Assembly: GCA_947396885.1 (NCBI GenBank)
Contig: OX377202.1
Location: forward strand, 82,998,408-83,062,407
Direction: 5' to 3'
DNA: 64,000 nucleotides
Origin: Heligmosomoides polygyrus polygyrus
Taxonomy: Eukaryota > Nematoda > Chromadorea > Rhabditida > Heligmosomidae
Every line of letters starts with the position of its first letter. Positions within the stretch are counted from its first letter, which is position 1. The notes below the pieces were generated by a model. That model saw only the letters and a program-made list of their open reading frames with translations. It was not told the DNA's origin and did no database searches. Shown piece by piece: positions 11,098-20,184 of the stretch. A program made the position numbers and the translations under genes.

Positions 11098-11823
11098 TTA
11101 TGAGTTTACCGAAGACACATTGAGTTGAGTCCTTTGGGAGTCAACAGCTGACACGTTGTGAGAGACACGGCGCGCTAACCAAGCTTCTCGATTGCGCTCT
11201 CTCTCCTCCTTCGTAAGTGAGGGCCGTATATATACGCCCTTGGAGGAAAAAGAACGCAATCGCGGAGCCCTCCTAAGGATCAGAGATTTATAGAACGTGT
11301 TAGGTAGCAGAACCTTTACAAGACGGGGACGATCAGCTTGAGGTTTGCCAAGTCTATACGTTATTTGGGGGATACATTCAATCTCGAGATGGTTGAGAAT
11401 GCTCTTAACAAAGTCGAGATCATGCAGAGCCCTTTCAGTAGACTTTGGGTCCTTTGATTCTGGAATACCAGAAATAACCACTGATCGTTGCCTTTCTTTC
11501 TCCTCGACTAGGGACACCACATTAGCCGTGGCTTCAGGAAACGATCGAGATGATTCACTTTTTCCTGCTTCAGCCAACGCGCTTTTTAGGGCCATATTTT
11601 CCTCTCGCAAGCAAGAGATCTGCTCCTGCAACTCTTGGTTTTTCGCAAGAACCGAGCAGAGCTGCTTCTGGACGCTGAACATATGGCTTATAAGCGTCTT
11701 TAAAAACAACGGTGTCTTCTTATCTGCGTGCAATTGTTCCAATGCTGCTGCGACTTCGTTTGAACCGAGTCCCGCCTCGCTTTCGTCACCGGTCTTCTGC
11801 ACAATAGTCCTTGAGGGCGCCAT
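11098..11823 (-). CDS. LINE ORF1 protein (241 aa), coiled coil plus RRM-like domain
   Basis: First ORF of the younger LINE. Residues about 35-90 are rich in Leu, Glu and Gln with heptad-like spacing (QKQLCSVLAKNQELQEQIS), suggesting a trimerising coiled coil. From about residue 110 the sequence resembles the RRM-like domain of LINE ORF1 proteins (RSVVISGIPE, followed by RLGK and RPRLVKVLLP). The C-terminus is basic (EERERNREAWLARR). Such proteins bind element RNA and form the RNP for retrotransposition; the specific function is inferred. It is intact. Its stop overlaps the open frame of ORF2 in the -1 phase. Confidence 0.8.
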   Translation of the reverse strand: MAPSRTIVQKTGDESEAGLGSNEVAAALEQLHADKKTPLFLKTLISHMFSVQKQLCSVLAKNQELQEQISCLREENMALKSALAEAGKSESSRSFPEATANVVSLVEEKERQRSVVISGIPESKDPKSTERALHDLDFVKSILNHLEIECIPQITYRLGKPQADRPRLVKVLLPNTFYKSLILRRAPRLRSFSSKGVYIRPSLTKEERERNREAWLARRVSHNVSAVDSQRTQLNVSSVNS

Positions 11824-12052
11824 CGTGGGAGGTCAGCGAGCGAGAAAACAACGATCGATTAGCAGCAAATCGACTAGAACTGGCACCAGACACGTCGACC
11901 AGATTTACCTTTCGTGGTGGCTTTGTTGAAATTGGAGTTTAATCTGAACCCGCCACAAGGTTCTAAGCTGTCCGATCAACCAAAGAACCAACGGATGTGA
12001 AGGTAGACTCTGTCTTGACAGCGAATACAGGACACGGAAGAGGAATTGAAAG

Positions 12053-12930
12053 AAATTGGCTTTCTCGCAAGGAGAAGCAAAGTATAGACCATCACTACTA
12101 AGCAAAGTTGGCACGCATTTAGGAGCACTTCTTCTACTGCCACTACGAGAGCTAATATATTTGTAGAATTTCCCCCTGTCCCCTTGCTCTAGAATTTTTT
12201 CTCAGTGTATAAATTGTACCGCAAAAAAAGCTTTGTCTACCTTTCTATTGAAGGCCACATAATCTGACCCTGCGTTTGAGTCCATTGATTTCGAAGCACT
12301 ATCCCACAGCAAGGAACGGTGACGGTTCATTCGTTCAAGATTAGTTAGGAATTTTTAGATTTCCTGGCTTAATCTCATGCATGGGTACATACAGGTCAAT
12401 CACGTGATGTGAAAAGCTTCGTACTGTTCGTTAACTGTTTCTAGAGCAGTTAGATTTCCTATCCAGTGGACATCTGCCAAGTGCTGCTTGATCTTGTCAT
12501 AGTCCGTCGCATTAAAATCTCTTCTTCAAGTCGACATTTTTCATTCCATTTCCCCTCTCAACTTGAATGTTACAGTAGAATGATCGCTACTTTTCCTATT
12601 GGAGGAACCACAGATTGGTCGTGTATTAATGCAAGCTCATTGCAGAGCACCAAATCCAGGAAGCTTTTCCTCGTGTTGGTTCTGCTACCAGTTGTTGAAG
12701 ATCGTGCGTTTCGAAAACATCACGAAACACAGTGGCGGCGGTGTTAGGGACATCCTTATATAGATCTGGTAGGTTGAAATCGCCTATAACAATGCTCGGG
12801 ATGCCGCAGGAGCAGAAGTCACTTACAGCCTTTGCGAGCTGAGTGGACATTTCAACATTACAACTTGGGGCTCGGTATACAGCTACAAGACGATTTGAGT
12901 TCGAAAGGAAGGTTAGATCACATACCAAAT
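12053..12930 (-). mobile_element. Old CR1/jockey-like LINE, 5' part
   Basis: The 5' half of the LINE interrupted by the younger insertion. Minus-strand reading gives an endonuclease segment (LVAVYRAPS, IVIGDFNLPDLY), then DLVLCNE and, after a frameshift near 12590, SSDHSTVTFKL. Next come a linker (KILEQG and KFYKYISSRSGS) and finally CEKAN at the junction with the younger element. Several frame breaks make it a pseudo-element. The start of its endonuclease domain is missing or unrecognisable above 12930. Confidence 0.8.
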
Positions 12931-13179
12931 ATTATGGACAACAATGCCCAAGCCACTGTTTCCTCGATTTCAGTTCAATGATTAGTGCCCTCTTAAGTGT
13001 TGCCTTGAAAATCCTCTATTCCTCCTCTCCATCCTTTGAGTTTATGTGATAAGTGCTCCATATTGCACGACCATTGAGAATGTAATTTCTGAGCCCTTTC
13101 AAAGCTTAGGCTCATGTTTCAAGGCTGAAATAAGACAGAAAATCTGATAAAACACTTGCTTCTCCGAACATCGAAAGTG

Positions 13180-13378
13180 TAAGGCGAACATCGCTGCCCG
13201 GAAAGCAGAAGATGCGGGTTCGAGTCCCGCCTGGCGCAAGAGTTTTGATCGCAACAAAACATCCTGTAACAACATATAGCTTAGTTCTCCATTGGCTGGC
13301 CGCCGCAAGTCCACATACACATTCAAATTCTATCCAGTAGATCGGGTAGAAGTAAAATGCATGGCGTGGCCCTAACAT
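13180..13378 (+). repeat. tRNA-derived SINE
   Basis: Contains a perfect T-arm/B-box (GCGGGTTCGAGTCCCGC) followed by TGGCGC, then AGTTTTGATCGCAACAAAACAT. The body shares CATTGGCTGGCCGCC, CATTCAAATTC and GCATGGCGTGG with other SINE copies in this window. The D-arm side is decayed, so this is a SINE and not a working tRNA. Copies with the same head lie at 40430-40550 and 58735-58835 on the minus strand. Confidence 0.65.
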
Positions 13379-13379
13379 A

Positions 13380-14094
13380 GATTGACTAATGCGGTCTTTT
13401 CCCTATACTGCAATGTGTATCAGAAATACAGAACCACCCCAAATTTTGGTACTACCTAAATTTCGAGATGGGAGCTGTTATACTTGTAATACAAAAAATT
13501 GGAACCCACAGAACACTTGAGCTCCTACAATTTTTGAAACTTTCGTAACAAAGTATTTCCACCGTCAGTAAGTTTTGATTCAGATCGGCTCACTTCTTTG
13601 AACGAACTTTCACAAGAACTGCACAGCTTAAGGGAAATGGAAAATCCAATGAAGGATTCAACTGTTCATGAAAACTCCTAAATTAGGGGCGGAGAGCGTA
13701 TTTCGAGGCCGTTCCAGATTTTTATGCCGATTGGAGGCAACTCCACGTTGTTTACAGTATATATGCTGTTCAAACCAATTCGGTCCGAATATGGCATAGA
13801 GACTTGGGCTGATTGCTGATCTATCCTAGTGGGGAGGGCCGCATCACGCAGTCTCCTTGACAACGACAGTGAGATTGTAGATTGACTATTTTCAAAGGCG
13901 ACACGTGGACCAGACTTCTACGAGAGACCCTTTCTAAGCAGTTTCCTTGCGGGGTAGGTTACCCTGATTGTGTTTGTTTGCGGTGTCTTCCAGATAGCTC
14001 CTTGGTTGCATCCGATCTAGAAAACAAATATAGTCGGGGGGGGGGAGTCCGTATTTCACAAACCTTCCCAGATATCCGTGACGTGTAGTATACA
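13380..14094. other. Unassigned intergenic sequence
   Basis: No gene, tRNA-like sequence or long inverted repeat recognised. A run of ten G lies at 14036-14045. Short open frames lack domain signatures. Confidence 0.4.
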
Positions 14095-14640
14095 TTGGAT
14101 CCGATCGAAAATCTTCGGATAACTGGATGATTCGGAGACGGGCAATTTCGCGGACTCCGGATCTCTGCACCAGATTCATGAACCACCTACCGGCTCGTAC
14201 CGGTGAAATGTTCTGACGAATCTACTGGTATCGCTATTCATCAACATGCGGTGTGGTAAATTTGGGGTCAAACTCTCTCTCCCCCCTCTCTCTCTATGTA
14301 TCGGTTACTAAGAAGGCCGGTATGTGAATACGCAGTGAAATGATATCGGCGGTACTGTTGGTTGGTGAATCTGGCCCTGGATGACTCGGATAAGGGCGAT
14401 TTTACGGGCCTAGAATGAATTTTTGGATGATTTGGATCGAAACATCCGAACATGATCCATTCAATGAATGGGACCCAATCAAATTTTCGGATAATTGAAT
14501 GATTCGGACAACACTATTGTCGCGGACCTCGGATTTTGGATGATTCGGATACGGGCGATTCCGGCCGCTTCAGATTTTTGGATGAATCGGACCGAGATAT
14601 TCGAAAGTGATCCATTCGAATCCAGTGTATAATCGTCGCT
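14095..14640. repeat. Degenerate tandem array, ~160-bp unit, interrupted by a MITE
   Basis: The block around GGATGATTCGGATACGGGCGATT recurs at 14379 and 14538, a period of about 159 bases. The companion block TTTTCGGATAATTGAATGATTC near 14480 recurs near 14110. The 370-base gap between the companion blocks becomes about 160 after the 209-bp MITE at 14168-14376 is removed, so the array was contiguous before that insertion. There are about three partial units, and no coding potential is evident. Confidence 0.65.
14168..14376. mobile_element. MITE (GGCCAGATTC-type ends) inside the tandem array
   Basis: Begins CACCAGATTCATGAACCA and ends TTGGTGAATCTGGCC, an imperfect terminal inverted repeat related to the copies at 17991, 24096 and 35695. 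It is flanked by CTG at 14165-14167 and 14377-14379, a candidate 3-bp target duplication. Removing the element with one CTG rejoins the ~160-bp repeat unit. Non-coding, so presumably mobilised in trans. Confidence 0.6.
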
Positions 14641-15519
14641 ACATTCCGCTCTGCGCTCGCAATTGTACCGTGCGCAGATCCCGCTGGTAAAACGTGCTTG
14701 TAAAGCTCCAGCTGCAGTTCAAGCCAAATTGAATTCTCAGACACTCGCTGGGGTGACGACTGGGAAACGATGACGAATTATGACGTTGCGGGTGACGACT
14801 GAGTGGCATTTCAGGGCGGAGCTTCGCGAGAGGCAAGACGGCGGCTGCATGACGTCATTCAGCCGCTCATCGCGACACGCACCGCGTCTGGATTTTGAAT
14901 TGTGTCGCGTCAACCCTGTGCTATGACCATGTTTCAACATGCAACATTTTCAAAGTTAGCTTTTCCAGTCCGTTTCATCATGGCTTCTGTTGAAAGCTCT
15001 TTTGGTGGTTGCCTGTGTGTTTGTTTCATTGGCTAGCCTTTCCTCATACCGTGGAGTGTTTTGAGTTTGCTTCTATATGGGGGGAATGTTAAAATTCCTA
15101 GAGATTGATACAATGGCAAGGTCTGAGTGAAATCGGAAATCACTGCTGACTGGCCATCTTCGAATCAGGATTAGAAGGTAAGTGATATACTATAAAAAAT
15201 AATTTGTACTTTACACTATATTTTAGGGTGGCTGAGGTGTACCTGCAGAGCGAGCTATTACTAACCGTCGACTTGTTCTCGACGAGGGATGGTACTCTAC
15301 TATGACACAGGTGCTTTTCTAAACAGTATCTTGGTTAGGTAAACTAATAGCTTCGTCAATTTGAGAGCCATGCGCTGTGCCCTGATTTGTGCTTATGCCT
15401 TGACAAAGGATGTAAACGACCAGAGGATACCTAGCGAGGCGTTGGATTTGTTCGAAATGGTTAGTTTTGGTTACTAATATTGAAAGACTTCCACGACCGT
15501 TGAGAGTTCTTTAGTTGTA
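14641..15519. other. Unassigned intergenic sequence
   Basis: Nothing gene-like was recognised between the tandem array and the fold-back element. There are no matches to the LINE, SINE or mariner blocks used elsewhere in this annotation. Confidence 0.4.
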
Positions 15520-15527
15520 GAAAAAAC

Positions 15528-16009
15528 GGCACTATTGTACTTTCACAACTCCACGGGTCGAGGAGAGGTCGAAAAAAAATTTTTCGCCCAAACTTCGGCT
15601 AGGGGGGGGGGTTATTTGGGGTGCTGATCACGAATCTAAGATCCGTTTTCAAAGTTACGGCCGATTACGGTAGGTTACGGTAGGTACCGGTGACTAAGGC
15701 TGTCGAGGTCATAATCACCGATTTCGCCCAAACTTTGCCTAAGGGGGTTATTTGGGATGCTGATCACAAATCTGACATCCGTTTTTCGTTTTAAGCTGGA
15801 GTACGGTAGGTTACGGTGGGTACCGGTGAGTATGGGTACCGGTGAGTAAGGTAATGGTCACCGATTGCGCCCAAACTCCAGCGTAAAACGAGTAACGGAT
15901 GTCAGATTCGTGATCAGCACCCCGAATAACCCCCATAGCCGAAGTTTGGGCGAAAAAAAATTTCTCGACCTCTCCTCGACTCGTGGAGTTGTGAAAGTAC
16001 AATAGTGCC
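15528..16009. mobile_element. Fold-back DNA transposon derivative with 8-bp TSD (482 bp)
   Basis: Ends GGCACTATTGTAC and its inverted complement, with arms pairing over roughly 110 bases and internal short repeats built on GCTGATCACGAATCTGACATCC. The flanking direct repeat GAAAAAAC (15520-15527 and 16010-16017) is a perfect 8-bp target duplication. Eight-base duplications are made by hAT, P and Merlin-like transposases; the class cannot be settled from these ends. No coding sequence. A 719-bp relative is at 21113-21831. Confidence 0.85.
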
Positions 16010-16017
16010 GAAAAAAC

Positions 16018-17241
16018 GCCTTAAAGCTTTCTAGAAGGCGTGTCTTTCTCTGTTCAAGATGCATCCGATGGTGGTACACGCAATACGCTATTTGGACATG
16101 TTTGGTTTGAAGAGTATTCCAACTACTCCGGGCAGCTTCGTGCTCAGCGGGCATTGATTGAACTGCACAATTTTGTGAACTTTAAATTCACGTATGACGG
16201 TAAGTACCTTAAATATGTGCACGGTTACAAATCATATTTGTGTCTTCTCCAAATTATCAAGTTGTAAAATGTTATTTCCAGGAGTGATATTCAGTGTGGA
16301 AAGTCCGATTCCGTGTTTATCAAGAGGATTCCTACATGGCGATCATTCGACGAGACCTCAGCGACTTCCTGACGAAACTTTGGTGCTACGTGGCTCGGTG
16401 TAGGGAGGAGGGGAGGGAGTTCACCTCTTACAATTTCCCGATAGTATAACATCACATGAATATGTAAACAAAAGGTAAGTAAAAAATGAAGAATCAAGAA
16501 GAGAGAGAAAACTGCAAACTGGATTACTCGCTGTTACTTGTGTGCATCTAGATTTGAATGGTGATCCAACCCCCCCCCCTCCTCCCACCGCTCCTCATCT
16601 GGTTTGCTTTAGTGCTTAGAAAGGCCTTGTTACGTTTTCGTAGATGTTTGCTGCATGCCGCTGTCATATATTTGCCATATAGTTGCCACTTGCCATATAT
16701 AGTTGTAATCATTGTACATGTTTTGGTGTTTTTTTACACATGGTCCTTCCTCGTGTTGTGTCTATGAGATAAATGATTGTAAAGAAATGCGCAGCATTAC
16801 TACTACAAAACGAGCAAAAAATGTTCTCTAAGCATCACAGCGTGTTAGAGAGGAAAGCAAATAAGACAATATAACGCTGAAAAGTTGTGATGTAACATGG
16901 AGGGTAGTCCCCCGATGCTGGAGATCCCTCGTCTGCTGGGTATCTCAGTTTTAAAGGAAATTCTTGGTCCACATGAAGGGAAGAAACGTGCGCCTCACAG
17001 ATCCACGTCACCGACGGGGGAACGGCCGGTCACCATCGGGGGACGGCGCGGTGACGACTGCGACACGGCCGAGTCACCAGTGATGTGACCCGAGAGTGAC
17101 CGCGCCGTCCCGCAGTCGTCACCCCAGCGAGTGTCTGAGTTCAAATTATCGATTGTCGTCAATCACATGAACGGTTCTGTAGGTGCACATCGTGCGCACC
17201 CGCTACGCTTGAATTTTGAGTTGGAGCGAGGTCTTGAGAAT
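16018..17241. other. Unassigned intergenic sequence
   Basis: A C-run lies at 16570-16579. A GC-rich stretch at about 17010-17125 has GGGACGGCGCGGT and its inverse ACCGCGCCGTCCC about 60 bases apart, a possible weak hairpin. No gene recognised. Confidence 0.4.
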
Positions 17242-17386
17242 GGCCTATGTCATACCATCGCTCACCCCGAGCGAAGCCTAATGATAGGCTCCCATATGCT
17301 CATATATCGACTCATCGCTTCGCGCGATCAATATGGGAGCTTATCATTAGGCTTCGCTCGTGGTGAGCGGTGGTATGACATAGGCC
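17242..17386. repeat. 145-bp palindrome
   Basis: Two arms of about 56 bases, starting GGCCTATGTCATACCA and ending TGGTATGACATAGGCC, separated by about 30 bases. Arm mismatches are few. No clear target duplication was found, so it may be a small MITE or a remnant of a fold-back element. Confidence 0.75.
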
Positions 17387-17990
17387 AATGGGAGTTGCAG
17401 ATGAAGCAGTGCTTGGGTTGCGAGTTGTCAGGGCTTGCAAGTGAGAAGCGGGGAAGCCTATCCCACAGAGCCGGATCCTGGTGGTAAAGGTCATCGCTCA
17501 TTAGAAGCCGCTTCTTTGTCCTGTGGTGATTGACTCTAGAACCTACTAGAACCTGCTAGAACCCGCAGGGAGAACTTCGTGGTCTGCCCGCTGCTTCGTT
17601 GGTGTTTCCCGGCCGGCGTTCTGCATTTCAAGAATCGCCCGGGCTCGACGGCTGTTCGTGCGTGTCGCTGGAGCGCCTCGCTTGTTGTTGTCGTCGGCTG
17701 AGAGGAATCGATGAATCGTTTTTGGCTCTCGGCTGCGCCAGTACTGGCTGTGCAGACGCGGTCCGCTCACCAGGTAAGGAGACTGTCGAGAACATCTGCT
17801 TGTTTGCCTCAGCCACAAACCAACCACCACTGCCCCTTTCCAGATCCGGCGTTTCTGCCGTGTGTTGGAGCAAAAAAGAGAAAGGTCGAACCTCGGGACG
17901 CACCGTTCATTCTCTGACTATTAAGTAGTATTTGATTGATGGAGCGGAAGAACTGCCTTAGAGGGCGTGATAGGAAATAAGTAGAGCCCT
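17387..17990. other. Unassigned GC-rich sequence
   Basis: Open frames exist on both strands around 17546-17928, but overlapping frames of similar length in GC-rich sequence point to chance. No domain, signal peptide or splice structure could be supported. Confidence 0.4.
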
Positions 17991-18158
17991 TGGCCGGATT
18001 CATCAACGATTTACAGCAATTTAACAGAGAAATTACAGCCGAAATTCCTGATAGCGCGGCTTATCAAGCGATATGGTGAGCGATGTAAGCCGCGCTATCA
18101 GGAATTTCGGCTGTAGTTTCTCTGTTAAATTGCTGTAATTGGTTGACGAATCTGGCCC
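17991..18158. mobile_element. MITE, GGCCAGATTC family
   Basis: About 170 bp with arms reading GGCCGGATTCATCAACGA at the left and the inverse of GGCCAGATTCGTCAACCA at the right. The inner arms are GAAATTACAGCCGAAATTCC and its complement, giving a near full-length hairpin. It is the same family as 24096-24277 and 35695-35863. No coding content; target duplication unclear for this copy. Confidence 0.75.
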
Positions 18159-20165
18159 CTGCTGGAATTCATTCCACCATCTGTTAAAACACGAGGTGAC
18201 TATTTTGTTGCAAATCTAGAGCGGTAGGGGAGTTCCGTCATCTAATATCCAAAGAGTTAGCTTAAAATCTTATGGAATGAAAGCACTAAACTCGCGTTCA
18301 TATCCACTATAGCCCTAGAATGGCACCTAGCTAGGATAAAGCAGTAAGAAATATATATGGGACGCAGGGTGGACCCCACCGTATCTCTATATTTGCTCCG
18401 CAATTTTAACTGAAATCAGGTTGGCTTATCCAGTGCAAGTACCTACATCCCATGTTGGTTTCTCGGTAAGCAGTGGGGTTGTCTAGTCTTTGCAGTAAGC
18501 TGCAGATCTGAAAAATAGCGAAGGACGGTCCAGACCCTCCGAGTGGGATTTCCAGTCTTCTACCACTCGTCTTGTAACCCTTATTAGGGATTTTTCCCTA
18601 TTTCGTTGCAGAAATGATACTTGATCGTTCCATCGTTCTGCGGTATCAGGTAGAGGTCATAGATAATTCCTAGTCTGCCGAAGGTCAACTGAATGTGACG
18701 ATTTAGTTAACCTACCTTGTCAGACCTCCCCTCTTGCATTTGTTTAATTAAAACCAGTCACATCATGGGGCATCAATAGGCTTCGTGAGTGGTTGGTGGG
18801 CGAAGCACCGTGTACATCCTCCCTGGGATGACCTCAAGGTCGTAATCGATAGTAATCTTCGAACATCAGGAACGATTTTGGCGCTGAGTGGCTGCGGGTT
18901 CACATTCTAAGATGGCCCCATGTTGCTTGTTGTGTTGCCCGAAAGAAGTTTTATATGTATTCTGCACCTCTGCTGGATAAGGTGGACCAGTTCTGTTGTA
19001 GACTGATATTCATGTGCCTTCAGGGAAGATTTATGACGACTGACCACAAGGGACCCTACTTCGCGCGAAGATTTCTTCGACATTTTTGTTCCCAATTTGT
19101 TCGATCCGGACAGACCACTACTTTAACTGTACACTGGAACTCCAAAAAAAGATTCATATACGAATGATCAATCTGAAATACATCCTCTTCATGAAGGTAA
19201 CTTTAACTAATTCGATGTAAGCTCTTTACCGGTAAAGTGCCAGGAAACGGTCATTATTGTTCCTTTTCGTGGTATCTAATCGGATGAGACTTGTTTGGGG
19301 AGGCCACCCACTTGCTTCCAAGATTCTCATCAAAACAACAGAAGTTTTGTCGTTGATAGTGAGGAAAAGCACCGAGCAACCACTCCACGTTAGTTCTTAG
19401 GGCAGATGCGTTTGAGCTGTCCCGAAATGTTCTTTCGTCTCCAAAGGCAGTGTGCTTAGCTCCTATTACCTTTGGTTGACTAATAACATGCAGTTTGCTA
19501 TAATTTTTCCCTCGCAGAGATGAAGATGTCGATTTCTGCATCGGTTTCAGATCGATAAGTAGCCACAACCCGTTATTTTTATTGTTTTGTGCAGGTCTCG
19601 TGGACAAAGATCATCACTGCAAGCCGACGTTCTGTTGTTTTGGTGATTAGAAGTGCTCAACGATATATTGGTCATTGATAAGGCTGTGGGGAGTGCTATA
19701 TGTTCTTTCGCACAGCGCCTATATCTTCGCTGCTATTAATTTCGTAGTTTATCCTTGTAACGGGCGCGGTAGCGCACTGAAAGTCACCCCTATTATTCTA
19801 GGTTCTTGGTTCGAATCCCACCAAAGTCAACCTAAAAAAACCTAGGTTTCGGTAAATTGGTCCCAGATTTGTCAGGGAAGGATAAAACACTGAATTCTTC
19901 TCCATTGAATGGCCACCCCAAATCATTGAAATACTCAAATAGGCATTTAGATTACTCCACGATAACCCGTAGTAGAGAGTGGGCATCCCTCGAAGGGGTG
20001 GAGTAGTTCTTCCTTCATCTTTGGTTTTCTAGCAGCACTGACTTCTTTAGAATTGATGCATCATCCTTGCTGCTGCTACTTTCGAGTTATTCTTTGATCT
20101 GCTTCTTCATTCCTGGGTTCATAGATATGGCTAATCTGACACTATAATGCTACGTGAATATTGCA
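18159..20165. other. Unassigned upstream region of the DHRS1-like gene, with one SINE
   Basis: Apart from the SINE at 19750-20020 I see no gene. Short frames at 18907-19167 and 19254-19607 have no recognisable domain. A promoter could lie here, but I cannot point to a motif. Confidence 0.4.
19750..20020 (+). repeat. tRNA-derived SINE
   Basis: The head has A-box-like GCGGTAGCGCACTG and a perfect B-box GGTTCGAATCC about 40 bases later. The body carries CAGATTTGTCAGGGAAGGATAAA, CTCCATTGAATGGCCACC and CATTTAGATTACTCCACG, all shared with copies at 45500, 46625 and 13180. The head does not fold as an intact tRNA. Confidence 0.7.
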
Positions 20166-20184
20166 GGCGAAATCAGCGGCAACA

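Larger units (their letters stand above)
8151..12052 (-). mobile_element. Younger full-length CR1/jockey-like LINE inserted in the old LINE
   Basis: A 3902-bp minus-strand element with 5' UTR, ORF1 (11098-11823), ORF2 (from about 11090 to 8275, with one frame break) and an A/T-rich tail ending TAAATAA. It is flanked by the 5-bp direct repeat AAATT at 8146-8150 and 12053-12057. Removing it and one repeat joins the two halves of the surrounding LINE in frame (E-K-A-N | L-L-A-R-K-F-Q-K), matching K-A-S-M-L-A-K-H-F-Q-K in its own ORF2. Both ends are therefore defined to the base. Confidence 0.88.

Noticed and set aside
13190..13250. Possible tRNA gene with a perfect T-arm
   Set aside because: D-arm and acceptor stem are not intact, and the following sequence is a SINE body found at other sites.
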